A DNA stretch of 64,000 bases from Lolliginicoccus lacisalsi (GTDB lineage Bacteria > Actinomycetota > Actinomycetes > Mycobacteriales > Mycobacteriaceae): assembly GCF_014841105.1 (NCBI RefSeq), contig NZ_JACYWE010000001.1, forward strand, positions 97,995 to 161,994. The letters are read 5' to 3'. Positions 42,048 to 50,368 of this stretch are shown here, in pieces. A program made the translations under genes and the position numbers. Position 1 is the first letter of the stretch. Each line of letters opens with the position of its first letter. Below the pieces are notes generated by a model. The model did not search any database. It saw only the letters and a program-made list of their open reading frames with translations, and had not been told where the DNA came from.

Positions 42048-43816
42048 GATTGCCCTCCGTCGGCCGACTGTGCGAGTCCGGCCCGCAGGAAAGCCCCGGT
42101 TCCTCGCGTCGTGCCGAACCCGTCAGAAAAGGTTCCGTACTGGTAGGCGACATGCCCGCCCACGATGGTCGCGGCCACGGCGCCATCGTTGCGGTTGACC
42201 ATTCGGGAGACGCCCCCGAGCCCGTCTAGGACGGCTTCGGCGTAGTCGGCCGACGCCTCCGAGAGCCCTGCGGGGTCGATGACGGCGATGTCTGCGCGGC
42301 CCCCCAGGCGGAGGGTGCCGGCGTCCAGGCCGTACCAGTCGCCGAGCTCGCCGGTGAGCCGGTGCACGGCGCGTTCGAGGCTGAGGAACTCGTGGCCGTT
42401 CTCGGCAGACTCTTTGACCCGCTTCAGCAGCCGGAGGCCGGCGTTGTAGAACGCCATGTTGCGCAGGTGGGCGCCGGAGTCGGCGAAACCCATCTGGATC
42501 TGAGGGTTGCCCGCGATCTTGTCGAGCACGTCGGGACGGTGGTTGGCGATCGTCGTGCGCCAGCGCAAGGCGGCGCCATGGGCGACCACTAGATCAATGA
42601 AGGCGTCAGCGGGATGAATGCCCCGCTCCTGGGCGACGCGGCCGAACGACTTGCCGATCACCTCGGCATCCGGGCAGCTGACGATGTCTGCGTCGAACAG
42701 GTCGCGGTGCCACAGCTTCGGACCGAACCTGCGCTCGATGTCCTTGCGGAACTGGCGGCGGTACGCCTCGGAGTCGACGAGCTTGCCGCGCTCGACCACG
42801 TCGCGCACGTTGAGAGCCGCCGCACCGGAGCCGAACTCCTCGAAGACGACCAGGTCGATGCCATCGGCGTACACCTCGAACGGCACCGGCAGGTGCTGCC
42901 AGCGCAAGTCCGAGGCGACAGCCCGGTTCAGCAATGCCGTCGCCTTGGTGAGCAACCAGATCAGCTTCGGGTCTGCCTTGAGATCAGCTGCGGTGAGCAT
43001 CGTGGTCTTCAACGGCGCCCTACCTCGACCAGCGCTCTGGGCGAAGAACTTGCCGACCTCGGCCTTGCGGGCAGCGTTGGGCGTGCACTGGTGCACACGC
43101 CCGCGGTCGCGGAGCACGCGGTTGAGCGCGCGGTACTCTCGCCAGGTCGCGTAGGTGGAGGGAAGTTGGCGCGCAGGGTAGCGCACGCCCTCCAGCTTCG
43201 AGAACGAACTTCTGATGGTCGACAGTCCCACGAACCCGGCGTCGAGCGCATCGGCCAGCATCGCGCGCATCCGGCCCAACTCCGCGGGAGTCGGGCGTTC
43301 GCCTGGATCGGTGGCCCGGTCCAGGCCCATGACCGCCGCCCGGATGTCGGAGTGGCCGATGAACGCCGCGACGTTGGGTCCCAACGGGCGAGACTCGAGT
43401 GCCTCCACGTAGCTGTGGGGATCGGCCCAGGTCTGGTTCTCCTTGACCGCTGAGTGGACAGCGTCCCACGGCAGGGCCTCGACGCGCGAGAACAGGTCCG
43501 CGCAGTCGTCGGGGGAGGCATAGACAGTGGAGAGGGAGCAGTTCCCGAGGACCACAGTCGTGACGCCGTGGCGCACTGATTCCGAGAGTCCGGGGGCAAC
43601 CAGCACCTCGGCGTCATAGTGCGTGTGGACGTCGATCAGGCCCGGCATCACCCACAGGCCCTCGGCTTCAACGACGTCCGCTCCCTCGGTCACCAAGGGT
43701 TCAGCACTGATCGCCGCCACTCGTCCTTCGCGCACTCCTATGTCGCGGATCGCCGGTCGAGCACCGGTTCCGTCGAAGAAGTATCCGCCCCGGATCACCA
43801 GATCGAAACCATCCAT
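42044..43816 (-). CDS. Amidohydrolase, N-acyl-D-amino-acid deacylase-like
   Basis: 590 residues. FDLVIRGGYFFDGTGARPAIRDIGVREGRVAAI starts the composite domain and VMPGLIDVHTHYDAEVLV holds the metal-binding HxH; the barrel continues with HSDIRA, HQCTP and a late acid (GFADSGAHLRNM). The order and length fit the D-aminoacylase subgroup of the amidohydrolase superfamily, which cleaves N-acyl-D-amino acids, but related members act on other amides. ATG 43816 was chosen because GAGGGA lies 8 nt upstream; TTG 43831 is an alternative. First gene of the three-gene operon flanked by the 299-bp repeats. Confidence 0.85.
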   Translation of the reverse strand: MDGFDLVIRGGYFFDGTGARPAIRDIGVREGRVAAISAEPLVTEGADVVEAEGLWVMPGLIDVHTHYDAEVLVAPGLSESVRHGVTTVVLGNCSLSTVYASPDDCADLFSRVEALPWDAVHSAVKENQTWADPHSYVEALESRPLGPNVAAFIGHSDIRAAVMGLDRATDPGERPTPAELGRMRAMLADALDAGFVGLSTIRSSFSKLEGVRYPARQLPSTYATWREYRALNRVLRDRGRVHQCTPNAARKAEVGKFFAQSAGRGRAPLKTTMLTAADLKADPKLIWLLTKATALLNRAVASDLRWQHLPVPFEVYADGIDLVVFEEFGSGAAALNVRDVVERGKLVDSEAYRRQFRKDIERRFGPKLWHRDLFDADIVSCPDAEVIGKSFGRVAQERGIHPADAFIDLVVAHGAALRWRTTIANHRPDVLDKIAGNPQIQMGFADSGAHLRNMAFYNAGLRLLKRVKESAENGHEFLSLERAVHRLTGELGDWYGLDAGTLRLGGRADIAVIDPAGLSEASADYAEAVLDGLGGVSRMVNRNDGAVAATIVGGHVAYQYGTFSDGFGTTRGTGAFLRAGLAQSADGGQS

Positions 43817-43834
43817 GACGTTGTCCCTCAATCT

Positions 43835-43869
43835 CGATAATGGCCGTTACTCAGTAATCAACATTATCG
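43835..43869. promoter_or_regulatory. Concentric 35-bp operator of the aminoacylase operon
   Basis: CGATAATG (43835-43842) is inverted at 43862-43869, and inside lies the palindrome TTACTCAGTAA (43847-43857); both are centred on 43852. It sits 19 bp before the first gene of the operon that codes for its own TetR, so it is the obvious repressor site. Confidence 0.65.
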
Positions 43870-44010
43870 GGATTCGCCTACGGGGTCAATAGCGCCATCC
43901 GGCCGGGCCTTCCGAGCCACCGCGCGCCGGGCCTTCCGAGCCACCGCGCGCCGGGTCGCTGGGGGCTCGGGGTGGCTGGGGGCTCGCCGCGCGGTGGCGG
44001 TTCGCCGCGC

Positions 44011-44309
44011 GCCAGTGGAGACTTTTCCCCCTCTGAGCCGGGAAAGTTTCCACTAGCGGAGTCGTCCTGCGTCGTCCTCGCCCGGGCGTCCGAGTCCGAT
44101 CGTGTAGCGCTGGTAGCTCGGGGGCGGACCCAGTGCGTGGCCCTGATCCGGCGACCCAATTGCGCCGAGCTGCCACCCTTCGCGCTCTCCGACCACGGTT
44201 GGCACTGAGCGACCACCCCTATTTCCGTGGCTGATCCGCGCAAGGGTGGCCAATGTCGGCCATGGGTGGCAGGAATCCTCAAGGCGCACGCCCAGAGACC
44301 GGCGCACGC
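44011..44309. repeat. 299-bp direct repeat, copy 2 (right flank of the aminoacylase module)
   Basis: Gap-free counterpart of 40194-40492 in the same orientation, with about 15 base differences by hand comparison. Confidence 0.9.
44014..44054. repeat. 41-nt palindrome, family B copy 2
   Basis: AGTGGAGACTTTTCCC pairs with 44040-44054 with two imperfections; part of repeat copy 2. Confidence 0.85.
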
Positions 44310-44376
44310 AATCGCTGCGGGGTGCCCGTGGCTAGTCGCCAACTCTCGGCGGGATCAATCCCGGCCCTGCCCCGGT

Positions 44377-44417
44377 AGTGGAAACTTTTCCCCTTGGAGG
44401 CGGAAAAAGTTTCCACT
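44377..44417. repeat. 41-nt palindrome, family B copy 3
   Basis: AGTGGAAACTTTTCC at the left, its inverse at the right, 41 nt in all. It lies outside the 299-bp repeat, so the palindrome moves or persists independently of it. Confidence 0.88.
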
Positions 44418-44600
44418 GCCGCCCGCCGCCCGCCGAGCGCCCGAGGCCGACCGCCGACCGCCCGAGGCCGCCCGCCGCCCGCCGCGCGCAGACCGCCGAG
44501 CGCCCGAGGCCGACTGACGCGCGCCGACCGCCGCCCGCCGCCCGCCGCCCGCCGAGCGCCAGTACCCGACCGCCGCGCGCCCGAGGCCGACCGCGCCGTG
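44418..44600. repeat. GC-rich low-complexity tract
   Basis: Degenerate tandem of units such as GCCCGCCGCCCGCCGAGC and CCGAGGCCGACC. It is compositionally extreme, has no supported gene, and separates palindrome copy 3 from the terminator of the next operon. Confidence 0.75.
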
Positions 44601-44607
44601 GTCCAGG

Positions 44608-44652
44608 AGAGAAAAGCAGCGGGGGCACGACGCTCGCCGTGCCCCCGCTGCT
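44608..44652 (-). terminator. Strong intrinsic terminator of the ATP-grasp operon
   Basis: AGCAGCGGGGGCACG (44615-44629) pairs perfectly over 15 bp with 44638-44652 around an 8-nt loop. On the minus strand the stem is followed by TTTTCTCT. It starts 14 bp after the stop codon of the preceding gene. Confidence 0.9.
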
Positions 44653-44666
44653 CGTGACGCTTGCTA

Positions 44667-46661
44667 TCAGACGCGGTCGGCGGCCCAGCTGCCAATGGCC
44701 ATCTCGCGCACCGCGACGATCTCCTCCTCGGGCACGGGAAGCGTGCCCAAGGTTCCGGCGGGGTCATCGTGGAAGATGTAGAGCCGGGAGATCATCTCGC
44801 GGAATGGCAGGGACGCTTCGCCATATCGCTCGCCGTGGCCACTGGTGGAGACCACGACACCGTTTCCCCAGTTCTGGCCGCTGTCGTTGTTGGGATTGTA
44901 GAAGTACACGCGCATCTCCCCGTCCTGGTCGAGGGCGACACGGATGATGGTGATGGCGTGCCAGCCGACGAACGAGGCCGTTGAGTCGGTGACGGCGAGG
45001 CCCGCGGGCTGGGGGTGGATGAGCGGCTGGTTGCCGTTGTAGAGCGGGTGGCACGAGCCGTAGAACGCGCGGATGTAGTCGTCGAACCCGTGGAGCTTGC
45101 CGGTCTCGATATCGACGGCGATGCGGAACTCGCGGCCGACCCACCAGCCGTGGAACTCCGGGTTGATCCACCGGTGCGGGTCCTCGCCGCGCTCGTTGCA
45201 CATGCGGCCCATCTCGTTGTAGATGCGGTCGAGGTGCGGCACGAGCACGGTGGACACCGGGTCGGTGTCGAGGATCGCGGCGGTGGCCAGGCCGCGGGGC
45301 AGCTCGTCGGACCGGATGGGCGTTCCCTCGAAGTGCATGAGCACGGAGTCGAGCCTGGTGGCCTGGTACAGCACGTTGAGCAGGTAGGCAGGCTCGCTGT
45401 AGGACCACATGGAGAGCGCCCGCGCTGACTGGCAGGTGGGGTTGTTGCCCTGCCCGATGCCGAGGGGCTGGCCGAGCACGAGGATGGTGCCGGCGAGGAG
45501 GAACACCCGGGGCGGGTGGGCGCTGCCGAACGTGGCGGTGATGGCTGCCGCGGCGCGCTCGCAGGGTTGCAGCGCGATCTGCCGCCATAGCCCGGGCGCG
45601 ATGGGTGGCGAGTAGAGGATGCCGCGCTCGAGCAAGTTGACAAGCCCGTAAAGGGCTTGCGCGGTCGCCGGGTGGATCGCTTCGCGGATGAGCGCGTGCA
45701 CGAGGTCGGTGTAGCACTGCAGCACGTCCTGGCCCGTGATGCTCAGGCCGAGCGCGGACGACAGGAGCGTGCCGTAGCCGTTGTCGAGCAACCACCGCAC
45801 GAGCGTGACGTGGTAGTCGGAAACGAGCCCGGTGTCGAGCATGGCGCGCGCCATGCCGGTGGCTTCCTGCTGCAGCCCCGCTTGGTCGATGGATTCGAGG
45901 CGCTCCCGATACAGGTCGATCCCGGGATCGTCGCGGCACGCCTGGGTGGGGCCGAAGAGGGCGCTGATGAGCCGATCAGCGCCCAGCCTTGCCTCGCCGA
46001 CGCCGCTGCTGCTGCTGGCGAGGGTGATGGCGATCTGCGTGATCATCGACTTGACGTGGGCGACCTGGACGGGTCGCTGCGCGAGGATGCGCCAGATCTC
46101 GTCGATGAGGCTGGTGAGGATGTCATCGAACCCGATGTGGGCGACGAGGAACTGGAACATCTCGGTGACTGCACCGTCGAGGGGCCGTGCCCTCACGCGC
46201 GCGGCCTCGGTCATGTCGCCGAACAGCCGCTCGAGATTCATCGCGAGCACCTGGGTGAGGAAATGCCGCGCCTGGTCAGGCGGCAGGTCAGGATGCTGCG
46301 CTCCTCCCGTGGCGACGGCGAGCAGCCGCAGCTCGCTGAGGCACTCGAGCGTCACCGCCCGCGTGCTGCCCTCCTGGAAGGTGGAATTAACCAGCCCGGG
46401 CAGGAGCGTGCTGGGATTGTCCCAGTCGGTACCGGCAAACACGCCGGCCCGGTCGAGGCGGGTGGCCCGCTCATACAGTGCCTCGATGCCGCCGGCCCGC
46501 GTGAGCAGGCGCTTGGACACATCGAGCACGGCGGATTGCCCCGATTCCTTGCCGAACCGTCCTGCCCGCTCCAGGCGCGCTGCCGCATCGTCGAGCTTGC
46601 TGCAGAGGCCCGGGAGGGCAGGATCGGTCGCGGTCGCGGCGCTCACCACCGGCACTCCCAC
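44667..46661 (-). CDS. Large protein of unknown family with a possible Cys-His-Asn centre
   Basis: 664 residues, no signal peptide. The first 400 residues look helical and match nothing I recognise. The last 260 hold three well-spaced segments reminiscent of papain-like or transglutaminase-like enzymes: GIGQGNNPTCQSARALSMWSY (Cys410), SFVGWHAITIIRVAL (His568) and VYFYNPNNDSGQNWGNGV (Asn589/Asn591 region). Cys-His-Asn order is right for that superfamily, but the fold is not proved. The start is GTG 46661, 12 bp after the ATP-grasp stop; GTG 46646 is possible. As second gene of a two-gene operon with an ATP-grasp ligase, it could cleave, transfer or form amide bonds in concert with it. Novelty is likely; confidence in the enzyme class is modest. 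Confidence 0.6.
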   Translation of the reverse strand: MGVPVVSAATATDPALPGLCSKLDDAAARLERAGRFGKESGQSAVLDVSKRLLTRAGGIEALYERATRLDRAGVFAGTDWDNPSTLLPGLVNSTFQEGSTRAVTLECLSELRLLAVATGGAQHPDLPPDQARHFLTQVLAMNLERLFGDMTEAARVRARPLDGAVTEMFQFLVAHIGFDDILTSLIDEIWRILAQRPVQVAHVKSMITQIAITLASSSSGVGEARLGADRLISALFGPTQACRDDPGIDLYRERLESIDQAGLQQEATGMARAMLDTGLVSDYHVTLVRWLLDNGYGTLLSSALGLSITGQDVLQCYTDLVHALIREAIHPATAQALYGLVNLLERGILYSPPIAPGLWRQIALQPCERAAAAITATFGSAHPPRVFLLAGTILVLGQPLGIGQGNNPTCQSARALSMWSYSEPAYLLNVLYQATRLDSVLMHFEGTPIRSDELPRGLATAAILDTDPVSTVLVPHLDRIYNEMGRMCNERGEDPHRWINPEFHGWWVGREFRIAVDIETGKLHGFDDYIRAFYGSCHPLYNGNQPLIHPQPAGLAVTDSTASFVGWHAITIIRVALDQDGEMRVYFYNPNNDSGQNWGNGVVVSTSGHGERYGEASLPFREMISRLYIFHDDPAGTLGTLPVPEEEIVAVREMAIGSWAADRV

Positions 46662-46673
46662 CGGCCGTGGCTA

Positions 46674-47897
46674 TCACACATAGAAATCGAGTTCCTCCTG
46701 CTTGGTGAGCAGCTCGCGCATCTCCGCGGGGTCATCTCCGAAGAAGTACACCAGGCCCCAGTGCGTGCCGAATGCCGATCGCTTGGTGACCTTGTTCTCC
46801 CGTGGTGCCACGAGCTCATGGAAATCAAAGTACTCGTGGTTCTCGGTCTCCTCGGGGATCTCCAGGTCACTGACCACGCGACGACGCGGGTAGACACCGA
46901 AGCACCCGGCATGGCCCTTGGCATCCACCACGGGCTCCGGGAAGAACGCCTCGATCTCTTCCTCGGTGGTCTTGGGGTCGAACATCAGCACGAGCGCCTG
47001 GTAGGCGTTGAAGCCGTAGCTGCGCTCGAGCAGCTCGAAGACCTTGAAGCCGGGCGGCCGGTAGGCGACCTCGCCGAAGTACATCTTGCCGTCGCTGGTG
47101 ACGAAGTACTCGGGGTGGATGAAACCGAAATCGATGTCGAAGGTCTCGATGAGCTTCTCGATCTCCTCGGTGATGCGGGGCCGCCACTGCTCGAGCTCCG
47201 GGCTCGCGGGAACGAAGACAGAGTAGCCCAGCTTGACGTACTCGGAGATGTTGAGGAAGCGGATCTTGCGGTCCTGCACCCATGCCTCGACAGCGAACTC
47301 CCAGCCATCGAGGTGGCTCTCGAGCAGCGCGGGGAACTCGTCGTCGCTGATCCCGGCGACGTCCTCGACGGTGCGGACAACGCGGTGCCCGAGGCAGCCC
47401 GCCTTGTCGAATGCCTTGAGGTGGATGGGGTCGTTCGGATCGCCGTCGAGCTTGAGCAGAGTCTGGTTGACACGCTTGAGGAAGCGCACCACATCGTCGC
47501 GGTCATGCGCCTCTTCGAAGATGCCCACCCGGATGCCGCCGAGCTGCGCGCGACGCTTCATCAGGGCCTTGTCGCGGAAGAGCATCGCCTGCCCGTGCAG
47601 CCGCGGGTTGTGCTGCAGGACGGCATTGATCGCGCCCGCCCACTCGACGGTCTCCTCGAACAGCGGGATCGCCACATCGACGCCCATGTCCTTGAGCGTC
47701 TGCGCGATCTCCATCGAGCGGTCGTTCAAGCGCTCGAAGTTCCAGGGCACGAACGGGATGTCGTTCTGCCTCGCATAGTCCTCGGCCCACTCCGGGGCAA
47801 CCACAACGTAGCGACGATCAAATCGATCCAGGGCGTCGATCGCGTTCAGCGTCCACCCCAGGATCGCTACATAACCCTTGTTCGGGTCCTTCTCCAT
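46674..47897 (-). CDS. ATP-grasp superfamily ligase
   Basis: 407 residues. The N-terminal Rossmann-like domain begins KGYVAILGWTLNAIDALDRF; the ATP-grasp core shows LLKLDGDPNDPIHLKAFDKAG (Lys for nucleotide), GWEFAVEAWVQDRKIRFL (acid pair) and GFIHPEYFVTSDGKMYFGEVAYRPPG (metal-binding acids with the RPPG turn). Such enzymes form amide or thioester bonds through an acyl-phosphate. AGGAGA 6 nt before ATG 47897 fixes the start, and about 290 bp of non-coding DNA precedes it. Its only operon partner is the Cys-His-Asn protein. Substrates could be a peptide, an amino acid or a carboxylated metabolite; no precursor peptide gene was seen. Confidence 0.85.
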   Translation of the reverse strand: MEKDPNKGYVAILGWTLNAIDALDRFDRRYVVVAPEWAEDYARQNDIPFVPWNFERLNDRSMEIAQTLKDMGVDVAIPLFEETVEWAGAINAVLQHNPRLHGQAMLFRDKALMKRRAQLGGIRVGIFEEAHDRDDVVRFLKRVNQTLLKLDGDPNDPIHLKAFDKAGCLGHRVVRTVEDVAGISDDEFPALLESHLDGWEFAVEAWVQDRKIRFLNISEYVKLGYSVFVPASPELEQWRPRITEEIEKLIETFDIDFGFIHPEYFVTSDGKMYFGEVAYRPPGFKVFELLERSYGFNAYQALVLMFDPKTTEEEIEAFFPEPVVDAKGHAGCFGVYPRRRVVSDLEIPEETENHEYFDFHELVAPRENKVTKRSAFGTHWGLVYFFGDDPAEMRELLTKQEELDFYV

Positions 47898-48189
47898 GAA
47901 ATTTCTCCTAGCTCCGTGGCTCGCATGTTGGATCCAGCCGTGGCTCCAGGGCCACCGCTCGCAAGGCCTATCCCGCCCGCGCCACGGACCAGACGGGACG
48001 AAACATGCCTCCCGCGGAACCCACCTTGCCACTGATCTGTGAACTGCGCCACCAATACCCGACACCCCGGCACGGAAGGCTTCGCGGCGCGGCGCCCAGT
48101 GGAATATCCTCCCGCCCGGGCCGGGAAAAAGCTCCACTCGCGCCACGCCCCCAGGCTCCCGCTGGCTTCCCCGCCGCCGCACCGGCACC
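47898..48189. other. Intergenic region before recQ, with family B copy 4
   Basis: About 290 bp between divergent genes. It holds one degenerate 41-nt palindrome and promoters for both sides; no gene is supported. Confidence 0.6.
48098..48138. repeat. 41-nt palindrome, family B copy 4 (diverged)
   Basis: AGTGGAATATCC...GCTCCACT keeps the ends and the total length of 41 nt, with several mismatches in the stem and a GC-richer centre. Confidence 0.6.
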
Positions 48190-50364
48190 ATGGTGGCCAT
48201 GCCCGCCCCCAGCAGCACCCCCGCTCCGACCGTTGCGCACGTTGAGCTCCGCGAGCATGCCGAGCGGCTTCTCGCCGACCTTGCTGGCCCCTCCGCCAGG
48301 CTGCGCGACGACCAGTGGACCGCCATCGAGGCGCTGGTGGTGCAGCGGCGCAGGGTACTGGTGGTGCAGCGCACGGGGTGGGGCAAGTCAGCGGTGTACT
48401 TCCTGGCCGCGAAGCTGCTGCGCGCGCAGGGGCTCGGTCCTTCGGTGATCGTCTCTCCCCTGCTCGCCCTCATGCGCAACCAGGTGGAGGCGGCGGCGCG
48501 CGCGGGGGCGCGGGCGGCGACCATCAACTCCGGGAACATGACGGAGTGGTCGGCGATCCATGCCAGCATCGCTGCCGGCGAGATCGATGTCCTCCTCGTC
48601 AGCCCCGAGCGGCTGAACAACCCGGATTTTCGCGATCAGGTCCTCCCGCACCTGGCCGATGACGCGGGGATGGTGGTCGTCGACGAGGCGCACTGCGTGT
48701 CGGACTGGGGCCATGATTTCCGGCCCGATTATCGCCGCATCCGCACGCTTGTCGCTGGCCTGCGGGGGGATGTCCCGGTGCTGGCGACCACCGCGACCGC
48801 CAATGATCGCGTGGTCGCTGATATCGCCGCGCAGCTCGGTGTGGCAGGCAGCGCCGACAACGGCGCTGGAGCCGATATGGGCAGCGACCAGGACGGTGCG
48901 CTCGTGCTGCGGGGCAGCCTGGATCGCGAATCGCTGCACTTGTCGGTGATCGACGTGGGGGCGAGCGCCGACCGGGCCGCGTGGCTCGCGCAGCACCTCG
49001 GTGACCTGCCAGGCAGCGGGATCATCTATTCGTTGACCGTGTCCGCCGCGGAGGATCTCGCGACGGTGCTGGGCGAGCACGGGCACGAGGTGGCGGCCTA
49101 TACCGGCCGTACCGATCCGGCTGAGCGCGAGGCCCTCGAAGCTGACTTGCTGGCAAACCGGGTTAAAGCGCTGGTGGCGACGTCCGCGCTGGGGATGGGT
49201 TTCGACAAGCCCGATCTCGGGTTCGTGGTGCATGTCGGCTCGCCCTCCTCCCCCATCTCCTACTACCAGCAGGTGGGTCGCGCGGGCCGTGCGGCGCAGC
49301 GGGCGGAGGTGCTGCTGCTGCCGGGGGCCGAGGACAGGCGGATCTGGGAATACTTCGCGTCGGTATCGTTCCCGCCGGAGGACACGGTGCGCGGTGTCCT
49401 GGCCGCTCTCGATGGCGAGCGTCCCCAGTCCACGGCTGCGCTGGAGCCGCGGGTAGACCTGTCGAGGTCGCGCCTCGAGATGGTGCTGAAGGTGCTCGAT
49501 GTCGATGGCGCGGCCCGGCGGGTGAAGGGCGGCTGGGTCGGCACGGGCCAGCAATGGCTATATGACACGGAGCGATATGGCCGGCTCGCGGAGGCGCGCC
49601 AGCGGGAGCAGCAGGCCATGCTCGATTACCTCACCACCTCCCAGTGCCGCATGGTCTTCCTGCGGCGGCAGCTCGACGATCCGGATCTGGGGCCTTCGCC
49701 CGCAGGCTGCGGCCGGTGCGACAATTGCGCCGGCGGCCGGTTCGCCGCGACGGTCGACGATTCGATGCGCCAAGCAACGCGCGAGACCCTGGAGAGGCCC
49801 GGGGTGGTCCTCGCCCCACGCCGGCAATGGCCCACCGGGATGTCCACGATCGGGGTCGGCCTCTCGGGACGAATCAAGGATGGTCCCGAGCCTGGCCGGG
49901 CGATAGGTCGGCTCACTGATCTGGGGTGGGGCCCGCGCTTGCGCGCGGTTCTCGATGCGGGGGACGGCGACGCCCCCGAGGCGCTGGTGTCCGCTGCTAT
50001 CGAGGTGCTCAAGGCCTGGGAGTGGCAGCAACGCCCCACCGCGGTCATGGCGCTCGGCGCGGGCAGCCATCCGCGGCTCGCGGCCTCGCTAGCATCCCGC
50101 CTGGCGAGCATCGGTCGGCTCCGGGATCTGGGGGCCCTTCCGCTGCGGCCCGGCGCGTCCTTGCCCGTGGCGCAGAACTCGGCGTTCCGGGTGGCCGCTC
50201 TGCATGACGCGTGGGACGCATCCGCGGTGCCTGATCTCGATGGCCCGGTCCTGCTCGTTGATGCGGTCGCCGATACGGGATGGACGCTCGCCCTCGCGGC
50301 GCGCGCGCTACGGGCCGCCGGCGCCTCCGCCGTGCTGCCCATGGTCATCGCGGCCACCAGCTAG
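48190..50364 (+). CDS. recQ: RecQ family ATP-dependent DNA helicase with phosphoribosyltransferase-like C-terminus
   Basis: 724 residues. Helicase motifs: VVQRTGWGKSAVYFLAAKLL (Walker A), VVVDEAHCVSDWGHDFRPDYRRI (DEAH plus RecQ aromatic loop region), TATAND, and VGRAGRAAQRAEVLLLPG (motif VI). GCGRCDNCAGGRF gives the zinc-binding cysteines. The last 230 residues (after about 500) are not the usual RQC/HRDC; they include LLVDAVADTGWTLALAARALRAAGASAVLP, which resembles a phosphoribosyltransferase fold. This domain order is seen in actinobacterial RecQ-like proteins. It should unwind DNA 3' to 5' in repair. ATG 48190 or 48199 may be the start. Confidence 0.88.
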   Translation: MVAMPAPSSTPAPTVAHVELREHAERLLADLAGPSARLRDDQWTAIEALVVQRRRVLVVQRTGWGKSAVYFLAAKLLRAQGLGPSVIVSPLLALMRNQVEAAARAGARAATINSGNMTEWSAIHASIAAGEIDVLLVSPERLNNPDFRDQVLPHLADDAGMVVVDEAHCVSDWGHDFRPDYRRIRTLVAGLRGDVPVLATTATANDRVVADIAAQLGVAGSADNGAGADMGSDQDGALVLRGSLDRESLHLSVIDVGASADRAAWLAQHLGDLPGSGIIYSLTVSAAEDLATVLGEHGHEVAAYTGRTDPAEREALEADLLANRVKALVATSALGMGFDKPDLGFVVHVGSPSSPISYYQQVGRAGRAAQRAEVLLLPGAEDRRIWEYFASVSFPPEDTVRGVLAALDGERPQSTAALEPRVDLSRSRLEMVLKVLDVDGAARRVKGGWVGTGQQWLYDTERYGRLAEARQREQQAMLDYLTTSQCRMVFLRRQLDDPDLGPSPAGCGRCDNCAGGRFAATVDDSMRQATRETLERPGVVLAPRRQWPTGMSTIGVGLSGRIKDGPEPGRAIGRLTDLGWGPRLRAVLDAGDGDAPEALVSAAIEVLKAWEWQQRPTAVMALGAGSHPRLAASLASRLASIGRLRDLGALPLRPGASLPVAQNSAFRVAALHDAWDASAVPDLDGPVLLVDAVADTGWTLALAARALRAAGASAVLPMVIAATS

Positions 50365-50368
50365 TGGG

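Larger units (their letters stand above)
43870..44666. other. 800-bp non-coding region between two minus-strand operons
   Basis: Holds a short GGGCCTTCCGAGCCACCGCGC tandem (about 43900-43945), repeat copy 2, two family B palindromes, a GC-rich low-complexity tract and a strong terminator. No gene is supported. Confidence 0.7.

Noticed and set aside
40194-44417. CRISPR array
   Set aside because: Repeats are palindromic, unequally spaced by kilobases or hundreds of bases, and there are no cas genes.
45657-48035. Plus-strand open frame of about 792 codons opposite the ATP-grasp operon
   Set aside because: Shadow of the two minus-strand genes, which have ribosome sites and a terminator.
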